In this document: positions 22,655-35,489 of the stretch, piece by piece | Layout: each line of letters starts with the position of its first letter | Numbering within the stretch: the stretch's first letter is position 1 | Source of the DNA: Catonia carolina | Lineage: Eukaryota; Arthropoda; Insecta; Hemiptera; Achilidae | NCBI GenBank assembly: GCA_035578175.1 | Contig: JAQMRL010000003.1 | Location: forward strand, 102,722,969-102,786,968 | Length of the DNA stretch: 64,000 nt | Reading direction: 5' to 3' | The notes under the pieces: model-generated | Told to the model about the DNA's origin: nothing | Database searches by the model: none | The model's input: only the letters and a program-made list of their open reading frames with translations | Translations under genes and position numbers: made by a program

Positions 22655-23544
22655 TAAGAATAATAAATTTGTGGTTTATTTTGTTAAGTCTCATAAACTG
22701 TTTGATTATATTAACAAATGCATTGAGGATTAGTATGGTAGAAGTAGAAGTACAAGAAGAACTTTGTAAATCTTTCTAGCGTAGGATGAAATCTGTGATT
22801 TAAGTCTTAGTAGTTAAGTACGGTACATTTGGCGCCACCGAAGCGGTAATAGTTAATTGAATTACTGTGATTACAGCAATATTATAAAAGTATAAAATAT
22901 TATTAAGTTCTGTAACTTCGGTGCATTTACTAAATAAAAAAAATTATTATTTATGTTCCTTAATTAAACTCTTTCAAAAATGTTTTACTGCGAAAGACTT
23001 ATTACTAATGTAATTAAATTTTTTCTGCTTCATTAACGACCACAGGTGTACAGAAATTTTAATTAAAATATTCATTCATCTGAATGAAAAAACTCTTAAC
23101 AACTACAGATCTCTTTGCAAGGTACAACATGTTGAAATCTGTTCGTATACCTTTATAAAATTACATGCCTAGATATATAACGAAGAAATATTTCATAGTG
23201 CGTGCTTTAGAGCCATATTATTGGATAAAAAAACGAGAGGTGAATTTATTGGCGGTGAGGGGTTGGTAGATGTACCTTAGATATAGATTGGTGACAGGGC
23301 GTTAGAACACACGCTGCCTATATTAGTATACATCGTACAGGAAAGGAAAAACCATTCGGTATCTCGTGAATTTTCGAAAAATTTAGAGTAGGTGGAATAA
23401 CAGGGCTATTACTAAATAGTATAAGCAGAAACAAAATCGAAAATGTTTATAAAGTTATTTTTATATTACGACTTTTTCTGTTTTAAATATTAGAAACATT
23501 TTATTAGCTTCTCCAAAACAGTACGTTTTACAAATACGAAAATT
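22655..23544. other. No recognisable gene
   Basis: AT-rich sequence without recognised features. Confidence 0.55.
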
Positions 23545-24113
23545 CCATACAAAATAGTATGATAGTATTAGGCCATAGTATTCATGATAGTATTAAGTCC
23601 ATACAAAATAGTATGATAGTATTAAGCCTACTTGAATAGAAAAGAGGGAATTTTGTAATGTGCTCATGCATCAGTGCTACCACTTAAAAGATTTTTTTTG
23701 TTAACTTTCCCAGTAAGTGAGTAAAAACGTTTTAAAAAATAAATTAATAATGGTAAAGAAAAAAAAATCCAATAACGTACGGAAAATATAAATAAAATTT
23801 ATTACATAACTAAACAAAAATAAATTAAACAATAAATGAAATAATTTTTATCTAACCACTGTTAAGAAGTTGATCGTTTTCACTAGACCAATCACGTCTT
23901 GTGTATTGAATGAATGAGTTAATGAATGCAAAAATAAAAATGTAAGTAAAATAATTATGTAAAAAATTTCATATGGTTTTCAAAATTGCAAAACAAAAAT
24001 TTATATTATATTTTGTAAGAATAATTAAAAAAGAAATTTGACTTTTGAAAATGAAATTTTTATTGAGAAAAGTTACCACCGTTCAGCGACTATAATGTTA
24101 ATTCGAATGGACT
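23545..24113. mobile_element. Family D TIR element, degraded
   Basis: Shares its interior with 42563-44174 (for example ATGTGCTCATGC, GTTAACTTTCCC, TTTTCAAAATTGCAAAAC). The right end, inverted, reads AGTCCATTCGAA, and the left end AGTCCATACAAAATAG, a decayed TIR. The left TIR segment TCCATACAAAATAGTATG is present twice 54 bp apart (23544 and 23598), a local tandem duplication of the terminus. Confidence 0.6.
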
Positions 24114-24524
24114 TTAAAGCCTAGCTATTTATTTTTATTAATTTTATTTGTTCCAATATAATAAAATACAGCCGAAAGGATGATGAACAAATTACATGAC
24201 TGTTTTGTTTGTTTGTTTACCCGGTTATGAACTATGCTTTCTAGTGGTCTAGAACTACGCGTAGTGGTCTACTCAAAAGAAATATGGTCAGAGTTAGAAA
24301 AACAGTTTGTTATCGAAAGCTAAAGAAAAAACTTCGTTCGTTATTTTAATTTTTGAAAACATTTGTCAGTTGTTTTAAGAAGTAGTGATTTTCGGTTACT
24401 ATAAATTTCCTAGGTTCTAACAATTAAACATTTGTTATAATCATCTATTGGCATTTAAGGTACTTTTTTTTAAAATTTATTCATGGTTCTAGTTTTTATT
24501 TTAAAGTTTTATAAATTGATTTAT

Positions 24525-24915
24525 TTATAACAGGCAGGTGAAGTGTTAAATTATTTGCACTCGATCTGCTAGTTCCAGGGCTACAAATAATAGTTCTGTT
24601 TCTTATCACTTGGCCAGCCAATTTTATATTACTGAAGCATTTAAGAACAAAAGAGGTAGAGTTGTAAAAGACTCTAGTCAAGAGTTATCTCCTCTAATAG
24701 TTATTAATTTCGTTATACAGCCAGACCTTGTGATGAATAAAGTAAAGGTGTAAGTTTCAGGGTGGAAAGTAGGTGCTTTTCGGAGGGCCTACCATGCTGA
24801 TAAATATACCTTTCCACCCAGTGAGGAAGGCAACTGTAAACCATCTCTCTCCTAGATTTACTTAGTAAAAGTCTCTACAGAGGTTCAAACCAGCCTTTCG
24901 GCTGATGACCATCAA
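24525..24915 (-). repeat. Family A dispersed repeat, near full length
   Basis: Sense strand runs from ATAACAGGCAGGTGAAG through AACAAAAGAGGTAGAG to CAGCCTTTCGGCTGATGACC. The usual AAAC tail after the terminal signature is replaced by ATCAAGTTATT, so tail length varies among copies. Confidence 0.75.
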
Positions 24916-26511
24916 GTTATTAATGTAGTTTTTACTACTAGTCTTGTTCAAAGATATTATAAATCAATGCGCAAACTAGAAAAGTCTTGTCTTGTGAATT
25001 GAGTTAAATGGCACTAGACAGGCAGACGCATTCTCTTCTCTGCATGTTTAATGTCCTTTTTTCTCGGATTATTTTTCACGCATCTTGTAATTCATGTACC
25101 ACATATCATGGTATTGAACCCGGTCACGTACTGGTAGTACTTTCGATAATAAAATATTATAATCTTAAATATGTACCAGGTATTTATTATGATTGTATTT
25201 AGGACCTAAGAAGGAATCTCTCGATGCTCTTCTTAGTCCTCAAAAATGATTGTCTGGAAGTCTCTTTTTATGCATTTACCGAATTTGAAAATTTTTATGT
25301 ATGCTTAGTTTTAGGGAAAGTTTCTGATAGTGTTTTATGGTTTCCCATAAGGAAAACTAATAGGTACTCTTTGTTCTTGCATTAATCTTAGGTCGTTGAG
25401 CAGAATTTAGTTTTTCACCTAACAAATTAAATAGTAACAATTGTATGTACATAGTGAAATTTAATCAAAATTTTAGATAAATTGTGTGGTTAACGTTCAG
25501 AGTAAAAAAATCTTAAATTTAGGACTGGACAACTTCAAAAATCGTACTGAGTCAATCTTCTAAAGGTGTTAGACTTACGTTTCATAACAATTTATTCGTT
25601 AATTAGTTTTGGTGGTCGAACTTTGAAAAAATAATTTTTCTTTATGGAAAAACTGTTTTTTCTACTTAGGTTCCCAAAATCGTGAAGAGAATTGGGAAAT
25701 AAATTACATACATATATTTTGTATTTAAAATAATATTCCTACTTCAGCGTAAAACAATAGAATAATGTTTAACCACGATTATACTATTTTATTTGAAGTC
25801 ACAGTTTATATAAATATTATTCTATTAGTCTATGTTGCAAAGTATTTTACCGTCCCTTAGAAAACCATTTCATTTTGTTACTTTAGGCTTAATAAAACGT
25901 GTAAAATTAATTTACGCCCACCAATGAGCATAAAATTAATTTACGATTTACAAGCTTGCCGATATTGCAATTCTTGAGAATTCTTTAATCATAACAATAT
26001 TTCATCGTACTAAAATTTGTAGTTATATCCTATTTAAAGCATAAAACAAACGTTTTAAAGGCTTATTAAAAGTATGAAATATTTTTACGACTTACATGAT
26101 GAACGACTATTTTTTTCATCGTAAAATAAAAGTATAAAAATCCGGTATAAGAACTTCAGAAAAATTTTGTTGAGGGATTGAAGAGTAGGTTGGTATTTTT
26201 ATAAATTTTCATAATTTTTATTCAGGTTTTATAAGATAGCCCAAAAAGAATTTTTACTTTAGTTTGTTCTCCGTTAGCGTTAATTTTTTACCTCAGGTAT
26301 GTAGGTGGACCTAATGATATCTTATTTTAATTTATTTTATTATTTTTTGTGACTAATGTGTACTTCGTCTCTAAAGTTTTAGTAAAAAATTAATATATTA
26401 TACATTGAAAATGTTTAGGTCTTTTCCTTTACGATTATTTTAATATATAAATTTTTTTGTCGCTTAATTGGGATCTAATCCGTAAATGAAGTAAATTTTA
26501 ATAAATTTAAT
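24916..26511. other. No recognisable gene
   Basis: AT-rich sequence. An open frame at 25008-25202 on the plus strand begins with ATG but shows no motif and unremarkable composition. Confidence 0.5.
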
Positions 26512-26800
26512 TTCCAGTGCGGATTGAGGTGAACCCACAAAAATCAGTTTATGTAACTTTTAGTATCCGACCGAGAATATTTTCACCAATAACACTGTAT
26601 AAATCGGTATTCCTCAAGAAACGTTTGCAAAATACCTCGGATTATGGCTTCGTCAAAGATTAACATGGAGCACCTACATAAAAAACTAACGATAGCAACG
26701 TAACTACAGACTCAACCAATTCTATTGCCTTGTACATTCTCCATTGCATCTTTTATTACCGAAAAAATATTACTGTAAATTCATTGCTACAATCCGTTTG
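26512..26800 (+). pseudogene. Jockey-like RT thumb fragment, frameshifted
   Basis: Frames read WRIEVNPQKSVYVTFSIRP, then, after a shift, KYLGLWLRQRLTWSTYI, then LNQFYCLV and PKKYYCKFIATIR. This is the Jockey block that follows the catalytic box (canonical KWRIKVN..KS..VTF, V.YLG..LD.RLTW..HI). Two frameshifts and stops make it dead. Confidence 0.8.
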
Positions 26801-28540
26801 AACATATCGATTTTAGATATTAAGAATAACAGTAAAACATAACATTAACACATTCAGGTGTTCCAATCAAAATTTCTGTAGATCTAAACAAAAAATCCAT
26901 TTTATGTTTTAAAAATAATATCATAAAATTATCTAAAGATATCTCATGTAAAAAATAAAGCCAAAAAAATATACGTTTGACAAGTTTCACAGACACCCAA
27001 ACAAACTTGTTTAAAGGTTATTAGTCGGACGTTTCCAAATTTACGACGATTTAAAAAAAAAATCATAGAGTATTGAGCATTTACATTAAAAACCTCAACG
27101 AAAATTATTTACTTCCTTAATTCCGTAACTATTCTCAACTCATCATAACTAAATTTATAATTTAAGCATCCACATTGAAACTACACGAATGTACGGAATT
27201 CTGTAAAGCGTGGAACCAATTCAAGCGATGAGATCTACTCATCACTTTTATTCTTTCTATTTCTTAGTTTTTGTACTAAAAACCGATCATATAAGAAGAA
27301 ATATACTGCTTTGTACATTCCTAAAACTAAACTCTATTTCACGTTCAGAATGCAGTGCAGCTCTTATGAAAACCCTTTGTGTTATCAGGCGTACGGAAAA
27401 CATCAGGCCTAAACAATAACTCTCCTCCACCGACACCATCCGAAGGTCACGAGCACAAATATTTAGAGTTTCGCTTACCACGCTCTAACAAGTTCATATT
27501 TTATCAAAAAATTCTGAAGAAAACACGTTCGCTTTTTAATGAATCGTATTTTATTACGCTGTAAATGTTAATAATATTATACTCTGATATTTAGATAAGA
27601 GATCGTTGGTACGTATAAGAGAAAGGGGTATAACCTCTCTCTCTCTTCGTCGTTCTCTCTTTCGAACCAGGGGAGTTTTATTACCATTTTTAGACCTTTT
27701 CGAGATACTAACGACTGTCATTCAAACAAAATTTAAACAGTAACTATTCCTTACTTCATAATAATTTAAAAAGGCAATAAAATTGATAAACAATTCCATT
27801 ACTATAATAATTGTCGGTACCTGATCTTTAAAACTGTACAAATATTAAGTATGTTTTTGTATTACGTTATTCAATAGGACTTTGAGAAAATAAGAACGTG
27901 TTTTGGCGCGGAGTCGATATTCTTACATATTGTAGTAACGCTCAAACTACCATTTGAAATAAATTGCTTATAGCCTTTCCATACTGCATTGTGAACGTGA
28001 AATCAACTATAGTAGAATTTAATTTTGAATCTTATCTTCCTAACGACTAAAAAATCAGTAGTAAACAGTTTTTAAATAGTTTAATTTCAGATGTTAATTC
28101 AAGATATTTGTTAATTTAACTTTATTAGGTTCCTTAAAATTAACAAAAATCATATTGTTTCAGTACTTAATGACAGTGGTCTATTCCGTTAATTTAATTA
28201 ATCGTAAAATGTTGTTTAAATCAGAGCTATACCGAATGTGTTAAAGTTTGACAGATATATTGTATTGCATATTAAATTGTTTTGAAAGTAGAACCTTATC
28301 AGTAATGCTCTTCCAAAGAAATGTTATCCTGATTCGTTCTGCTTGTGAGTCAAACCCCGGAGAATTGTTATAATTGAATTATAAACCTAATAAGGGTGAG
28401 TAAGGTAACATGGCTCAGAAGGATTACAAAATGCATCACGTGATTGTACTATTTTTTTTGTCAGAAAGATGAAATAATGTTTTATGAATGGTACAACATG
28501 CGTCTTGGGGGTTCAAAGGTTTCAGTTATGAGAGAAAGAA
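26801..28540. other. No recognisable gene
   Basis: AT-rich sequence. Overlapping frames at 27210-27564 on both strands match nothing I know. A CT-rich patch lies at 27636-27665. Confidence 0.5.
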
Positions 28541-28744
28541 CTAATGCAGACTGAGATTGTTGACTAATTGGGTGGTTCTCCATTTGTCAACAGGACATAG
28601 AACATTCTTCACCTGTCTTTCTATCCCTGGGGTAGTTACTATGTTCTCCTCTAACCCTTCATGTACAATTTGAACTACCACATCCAATTCACTTTCCACT
28701 TGTTCTCGTTTTGTTCTATATTTATCTTCTTTCTCCTGATGTCT
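28541..28744 (-). other. Unrecognised open segment, 67 codons, no ATG
   Basis: The minus-strand frame is open from 28744 to a stop at 28541-28543 and has a protein-like, charged composition: an acidic/basic helix (REQVESELDVVVQIVHEGLE), then GIERQVKNVLCPVDKWRTTQ. It has no start codon and no recognised domain. It may be a retroelement ORF1 crumb or an isolated exon; AG precedes the block, but I cannot fix a splice site. Base composition is richer in GC than its surroundings. Confidence 0.3.
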
Positions 28745-29303
28745 TCATCTTTTTCTAATTTCATTTATTTCTAAACATTACTCTGATTAATATCAACGAA
28801 GAGAAAAATGTTTAAGACTGTCTTCTGAAATAACATTCATCTTTTATTTCCTGTTCTGAAACAATTAATGGTTTGCTTTAAAAAAAACTTAATTAAATTT
28901 CAGCTGTAACATCAGGCTGCAACAAAAAGTAACTTGAAGGATAGGATCTTATTGCGAAAACTTCTCTTCAACCAGAACATTTGTCACAAATAGGAATTAA
29001 ACATGAGTTATTATCATTAGGACTTTTAATTTTCTTTAAATTTCGGAAAACATTTATTGGTTGCACAACGTATACGTTATATTGTCTCTTGAATATTACG
29101 CAACTTAATTACCTATGTTTTAATAAATAAGCTTCTACATCTGTTTGTTCTGTTCATTTACTTTACAAGTTTTCTTTGTACAATTATTAATACATACTAA
29201 CAACTCCCTATCGCTGCGTCTCACGGAAACTAAGTAAATAATACAATATTTTTTTATGAATTTTATATGCGTACAAAATATACGAAATAGTACTAGTATA
29301 CCT
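28745..29303. other. No recognisable gene
   Basis: Unassigned AT-rich sequence up to the inverted repeat at 29304. Confidence 0.5.
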
Positions 29304-29794
29304 TGGACAATTCGAATTGGCACAAGCACCTTCGGTGTTCATCTACTCCACTCTTCGCCCCTCGCCATGCAACGACGGTACAGTCATAAAAGTATACAAT
29401 CGCTACAGTAATGTTCGACTCACGCACGGTCACTACGCTTTGTTTTCACTGTTGTTATAAATAAACGTCGGACATAATGATGTGAATAATTTGTTTTCAT
29501 AAATGATTTTCTGTAATTTATATATTCAGTTGAATTTGTTTAGTTAGTTGCGGGCGTCTGTAGAATGTAGTTTAGTTTTTGTAATTTATAGGCTAATTTA
29601 AATTTTTACTGGGACAAATTAAATACATATTTTAAAATGAAAAAAATATTTGTATCTTGTTTATTGAAATACGGTTGTAGGCATTTCCGTACATTAAAAT
29701 TTATAGAACTTGTTGAAAGAATAGGTTATGGATATACTTTAAGCGGAACTGTGTGTACACGTAGATCAAGAGTTGTGCCAGTTCGAATTGTCCA
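29304..29794. mobile_element. TIR element, 491 bp, class unknown
   Basis: The sequence TGGACAATTCGAATTGGCAC at 29304 recurs inverted at 29773-29794 (21 of 22 positions). I see no clear target duplication. A frame at 29637-29828 crosses the right end and has no motif. It lies directly left of the pogo/Tigger remnant and could be a MITE or a subterminal repeat of that older element. Confidence 0.45.
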
Positions 29795-30106
29795 CAATGT
29801 AGTACAATATAGTAGTTTCTCTTTATAACGTTCTCCCTATAACGATGAAATAAACGAGGACTGTTTGGTTTGCTATAATATTAATGTATTTGTTCTATCT
29901 CTATACCAATATTGCTCACTCTTTATAACGATGGTATACAAGTAGTTCAACGCGGTTCTGTTCACTTTGTATTGTTTCTAGAGCACACGTGCACGCTACC
30001 TGAGTTGCAAGGTTGTCACCCGGCGTATTTTGTTTCCCGGTTGAGAAATGATGCGTTGGTTGTTACTGTACATTCTCATTTGTTTTTCGGTGCGTGAACA
30101 GTCAAC

Positions 30107-30470
30107 ATGTTTTCTAAAATGCGTAAAGTGCTCATCGTTGAAGAAAAGTTATTATTGATTCGGGGAATAGAGAAAGGTGTGAAACAAACGGATGTTGTTT
30201 GGATGAACGCGGCTCTCCCAGTTAACTATGGTTACCATCTGGGAAGATACAAAGAAGTGACTTAATGAGGAAATAATTTTAGGTAGCAGGAAGAAATTGA
30301 GAAAGCCTCAGCATGAAGATTTTGACCGGACCAAGCTACAGTGGTTTCAACTGCTGCGTATAAACCATATCTCACTTTCCGGGCCTCTAGTCAAAACAAA
30401 AGCAGAATTATTTGTATCGGAGTTTGACTTTTCTGGCTTTGAAGCATCTGAGGGTTGTGATGCTGGGTAT
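30107..30470 (+). pseudogene. pogo/Tigger transposase N-terminus, frameshifted
   Basis: ATG at 30107 opens MFSKMRKVLIVEEKLLLIRG and IEKGVKQTDV. After a shift it reads SQLTMVTIWEDTKK, a stop, then LRKPQHEDFDRTKLQWF, HISLSGPLVKTKAELF and FSGFEASEG. This is the CENP-B-type double helix-turn-helix of pogo/Tigger transposases (canonical ...TVYTIWK..., DRALLQWF, PVSGP.L..KA, F.AS.GWL). The DDE core does not follow. Nearby CTCTTTATAACG motifs (29820, 29919, 30548) resemble Tigger terminal sequence. Confidence 0.75.
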
Positions 30471-30633
30471 TTGTGACTGAATTTATGGTATTACTTCATT
30501 TCGAAACCTGCTTCTTCAAATTTTGATTCCTTTCTATATAACTATCTCTCTTTATAACGATTAAAATGCCTACTCACTTGGATATCGTTTTAGAGAGAGT
30601 GAGAGAGAGGAGTCTATATAAATAATAAGTTTT

Positions 30634-30765
30634 TGGCCGCCTCTTTGGCCTAGTGGTTAGCGTGCTACACTGCAAAACGATGATAACGGATTCGATTGCC
30701 GGCCAGGGTCTGAAAATTTGTCACAAGTTCAAACCTACCGTACCTTAACCCAAACGTAGAAACTT
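30634..30765 (+). mobile_element. Family B tRNA-derived SINE
   Basis: GGCCGCCTCTTTGGCCTAGT and GGTTAGCG form the A-box region, and GGATTCGATTGCCGGCC the B-box region. GGTCTGAAAATTTGTCACAA begins the family B body. It is 3'-truncated before the shared tail. Confidence 0.7.
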
Positions 30766-32210
30766 TAAATCTATTGCAAAAAAACAATACCTTTGATTTT
30801 TGGTAGGTTTACATAACACTGCACCTACCTGATGTTCCCTAAAAGAAGTTTAAGAGACTATGGAACAAAAATTTACTTTAGAAATAACATACAATTGAAC
30901 ACATTAAGAATATAACAATCGCATAATTTTCGAATAAAATATAAAACAAACATATACACATAACAATGAGAAGCTTCACTTGGGTAATCAGCCTCTTTAA
31001 GTCATTCGTACAATATTTTTTCAAATTAATCAGCATTTTCTTGTAGTTTTAATGTATCAAACACTTAACAAATAAAATATATATGGCAAAAAATTAAATT
31101 AAAAAAATATGTTGGGAAAGGTTTTGTAGAAAATTTTAATTTACAATAATTACAAGAGTTTCTTAGATGGTTGGATGAACCTTAACTCACTGACGTTGAC
31201 AAAAAATTGAATTTTGACTGAGACTTAAATGCTAAAATTACTATGAATCAGCAAGGAAAATTGTAAACTCGTCTTTTTACTTTTTTCTCTTTTGGAAACA
31301 ACATTGATATTGAAAGAACGCATTTGTATTTCAATAATAGAATGACACTCGTCTGAGATGAAACACTTGACTGCTGGAGAAGGTAAATGTACGTTAGGGA
31401 TCGAGTAACAAAGAGCGTGTATGATGCAGCTGCCGTAAGTTATATATCTTCAGTTTCAATCTCTATAAATTTCTGAATAAGAAAATATCTGTTTCAATTT
31501 CCATAAAAAGTCATACTCATAAAACTTCTAATATTAAAAAATTACTCACCGAGATGTTTAAAAAGAAATTAACATTCATATATGAAGTTTACTTAACTTA
31601 TTAGAAAAAAACTTATTTCTTAATAAACTTAATCTCAATAACACTCATTAATCTAAAAACTCAATCATCAAATATTATTCAATCATCAGTTAAAAACACC
31701 TTAATTTTTTTACGTATCACGTCTTCGTTCTCTGGCTTAGTATGAACGAAAAGTTGTACATCGTCGGGACCCAAAAAAAAGTTCTTATCACTTTTATACG
31801 AAAGCAGCACTGCTGAGTGCTGTCTTCAAGAAATATTGTAATATTTTTAACTAATTCCCTGAAAATTTTTATTTAACTGTTAGTAAATAATTTTTGACTG
31901 TTAAAAAAAGTTCTAGGGCCTTTAAAAAAAATATCAGGACTATTTACATCATTGAATATTTGAAATTTTCTGGTAGCATTTTTCTTGTAGTCGTGGAGAA
32001 TTTTAGGATTTTTATTATGTTTTTATTCAACACAAAAAATAATTTGTAGTTATGAATATGTAAAAAACGAATTGCATGAAAGAAATTTACGATAGATTTA
32101 CCTAGAAGAAATTAAATTTGTATCTTAATACATCTACTAACAAAACAAATTCAAATGTAAGATTGTCTTCTACTGTTATTTTCACTACCTATTAATTTAA
32201 ATTCTTGATT
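30766..32210. other. No recognisable gene
   Basis: AT-rich sequence. The phrase ATCATCAGTTAAaA.CACCTTAAT near 31682 is echoed inside the family A copy at 32286, suggesting a small local duplication. Confidence 0.45.
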
Positions 32211-32610
32211 AAGGTCGCCAATCGAAAGGCTGATCTGAACCTCTAGAGACTTTAATAAGTAAAACGAGGAATGAGGTGGTGTACAATCATCAGTTAATTA
32301 AGGTGTTTAATGAGGTGGCCTTCCTCACTTAGTGGAAAAGTATGCTTATCAGTATCTCCTCCAAAAGGCACTTACTTTCTGCAAATGACACTTTTACTTC
32401 ATTCATAGGGTCTGGGGCTGTATAATGAAATTCATTACTCTTAGAGGAGATAAATCTGGCTAGTTTCTTTCACATATCTACATCTTCTGTTCTTAAATGC
32501 TTCAGTCATATAATGGTTGACCATGTGATAAGAAACAGAACTTTTGTAGTCCTGGAACTAGCAGATCGAGTGCAAATAATTTGACACTCCACCTGTCTGT
32601 TATGGGCATG
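32211..32610 (+). repeat. Family A dispersed repeat, near full length
   Basis: From AAGGTCGCCAATCGAAAGGC to CTGTTATGGGCATG. A ~35-bp extra segment containing ATCAGTTAATTAAGGTG and a repeated ATGAGGTGG interrupts it at about 32286-32320. It lacks the GTTGTTG tail complement. Confidence 0.75.
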
Positions 32611-33417
32611 AATGTAAATTATAATTAGTTAAAAAAAATTATTCCGTCGGGTGTTTACATTTTAGTAGTCTCGTTTTGTGTCTGTTGTCCTGGAGAGTAA
32701 TGGCCTGGATTTTAGAATGGTTTTCCAATACATTTTGATACTTTGCTGAAAATACTTTTTATTTCGTCCTGAATGTACGGTGTCTTGAGATCTCTATGAA
32801 TTATTTTGTTCTTACCGTACCACGGAGCTTGAAATAGATCTTAAAAGTTTGGACTGTAAACGTTGTAGAAGTTTTGTGGCGAAAATGGTTTATCAAAATT
32901 ACTCCCGTAAAGCTTATTAAAATGGGCGAATAACAAAAATTATATTGTATTAAACTTTTTAAAACTTTTATAAAATTTTCCTGCAACTCAAAGTCGAGTG
33001 GACATTCACGATTTTTTATTAGAACTCTCGCTATTGGTGCATTCATCTGAGAAAATGTGCAGTATATCGGAATAAAATATTTGAAAGTCTATTAATGTTT
33101 TAAAGTGTTGGTTATTGTTCATTTACGATTTTCTGGTGTATTCTGCTACATGAGACAGTTCGTAATAATTTTGACATAATGTTTCTCCTTATCTTTTAAC
33201 GCATGAGCTGGAAAAAATGATTTAGTCTTAAAAAAGCTCTAAAAACAAATTTTAACGCTACATAATTACTTTGTAATGAAGAAGGGTTTATTTTATCGAG
33301 TTTGGTCTTTCTATCTGGACTGATTTTTGTCAACTTTTTTTAAATTGCAGCTCTCCATGTGCTAATGTATCATTACCCAACGTTGTTTTTCAAAATTCCC
33401 GATTTTAATTAAGAAAT
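32611..33417. other. No recognisable gene
   Basis: AT-rich sequence. A minus-strand frame at 32801-33046 has no recognised motif. Confidence 0.5.
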
Positions 33418-34177
33418 AAAAATCTGGTGTGAAACACTCACACTACTTTCTCTTACCAATACAAATAATGAACAATATAACCTAACATTAGTAACAAAAC
33501 ATTAGAAACAAACAAAAACTAACCTAAAAAAATAATTAATTTTAATTGTGAGAGAATGATGCAAAATGAAAACCAATCTTAGTTTGGCTTAATAATACGG
33601 AAAATCGCTCTTTCATGCTAAACTAGGCTCTATACAGAAAAATGTTTAAAATTAAAGTTGCAGATGGTTTAATTTCCTAAAAATGTGATCATTTACACTT
33701 GTCTCGTTAAATGTATAATAAGGCCGAAATATTTAAAAAAAATATTGTTTTACAGATTTTCATTAAAAAAGCAGAAAATCACTAACTACCGCTTAATTGA
33801 GCGTTATACAAAAAAGTGTATAGAATAAAAGTTGTAGCCTAGGTTTTTATATGTTCTAAAACTTTGATTATATACTTTTGCCAATAAATGCGTATTAAGA
33901 CCACAATTTAAAAAAAAATTTACGAGAGCACTCCCAAGAATTTCAGAAATACAGAAATGGCACCTACCGTGTCATATAGAGCATAAAAATTGTAGTAAAT
34001 GAAAAGTTCTTTTATAAAAATCGAAGGAGCCGTTCTGAAGAAAATCACAAAAAAGTGAAAAATTACACGAATAAACTAATATTTCCGGTGAGCCGATTTC
34101 GATTAAAATGTTCGTGTCGGGTCCTCTAGTGGTACGATATTTTGTTCACTCACACACACACGCGCGCGCGCCCACAC

Positions 34178-34253
<76 letters not shown>

Positions 34254-34357
34254 AAAAACATGTTTTTTGAGTTCACGGGGTCTGAAAACGTCTGAATCCG
34301 GTGAAGACTCGATTTAAAAAAATCGTCATGAAAACCATGCTTTCCTTTTTATATAGG
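33418..34357 (+). repeat. Family C repeat, near full length
   Basis: Starts at the TCTGGTGTGAAACACTCACAC hairpin. It passes through two diverged copies of an internal module (AAACTAGGCTCTATACAG and TTGAGCGTTATACAAAA) and TCGAAGGAGCCGTTCTGAAG. It ends with GTGAAGACTCGATTT and ATGAAAACCATGCTTTCC. A CA run and a very long GA run sit at the usual microsatellite position. Confidence 0.75.
34182..34251 (+). repeat. (GA)35 microsatellite
   Basis: A pure run of about 35 GA units. In the family C copy at 40209-41290 the same position reads only CAGAGACGAATCGC, so this array grew from a two- to three-unit seed within the repeat. It produces a chance Arg/Glu frame at 34108-34317 that should not be called a gene. 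Confidence 0.95.
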
Positions 34358-34883
34358 TATTCATGTAGATGTTATTTGTGATGTGTACTGTAGTTTAGTA
34401 AGATTAAGTTTGTTAAATAAACTGGGGAAGCTTGCACAACAGCCAATATTAATATGCATTTTGAGATGCATATTTACTTGTGTTAGAGATTTAAGCACAT
34501 CTCTATCGTAAAATCAATGACTTTAACTTTGAATATGACTAACTAAAAACGTTTCTTGATGGAAACGCACTTTCGCTCGTATTAGTGATAAGAGTTATTT
34601 TGAGTACGGCATCTGTCTTGATGAATTATTAACACACTGTTGCAAGATATCTAAAGAATCGATTATAGTTAAGTGCACATCTCTGTTTAGCCTTACGTTT
34701 CTTAATCATCTGCTTTAATGTAGTAAAAATATTATCGATAACAATTATCCATATTTTATTTTAAGACTGTTACTTAAAATGCATTAACTATTCTTTTAAT
34801 TTAGTTTTTTTTTAAATTAAAATTTTAAATACAGAAGGTTTCAAGAAGGATATTTTTAGATGCCATAAATGTAGTACAAGAAA

Positions 34884-35489
34884 AAATCAGGTGTGAAACA
34901 CTCACAAAACTTTCTCTTGCCAATGCAAATAATGAACAATATAACCTAACATTAGTAATGAACCATTAGAAATTAACAAAAAATTAACCTCAATAAACAT
35001 AACCTAATTTTAATCATGATTGAATGATGCAAAATGAAAATCAACCTTAGCTTGGCTTAAAAATACGGAATATCACTCTTTAACGCTAAACTAGGCTCTG
35101 TAGAGAAAAATGCTCGAAATAATAGTTGTAGATCTTTTAATTTCCCATAAATTTGATTGAATATAATTTTGACGCAAATGCATACTAAGGCTGAAATCTT
35201 AAAAAATCGATTTTTACACGTTTTCGTGAGAAAAAACAGAAAATCGCTAATTACCACACAATTAAGCTGCATACAAAAAAAATTTTGAAATAAAAGTTGT
35301 AGGATTTAAATTGTCTACAACTTTTATTAAATACATTTTTGCGCTAAAATGTATATTAAAGCCGCAATCTTAAAAAAATAATTTTTTACAAGAAAACAAC
35401 CTCCCCAAGAATTTTAGCAGACATGGCGCCTACTCTGTCTTGTAGTGCATAAAAAATTTAGTAAATGAGGCGATTTTTAAAAGAAATTT
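34884..35489 (+). repeat. Family C repeat, 5' two thirds
   Basis: Second family C copy in the same orientation within 600 bp. It starts AATCAGGTGTGAAACACTC and is lost at about GGCGATTTTTAAAAGAAA, where a LINE coding remnant begins directly. That junction marks a truncation or insertion point. Confidence 0.7.

Noticed and set aside
27210..27564. Overlapping frames on both strands
   Set aside because: No motif, no family resemblance, and ordinary AT-driven composition.
34108..34317. 69-codon frame rich in Arg-Glu repeats
   Set aside because: It is a translation of the (GA)35 microsatellite inside a non-coding family C repeat.
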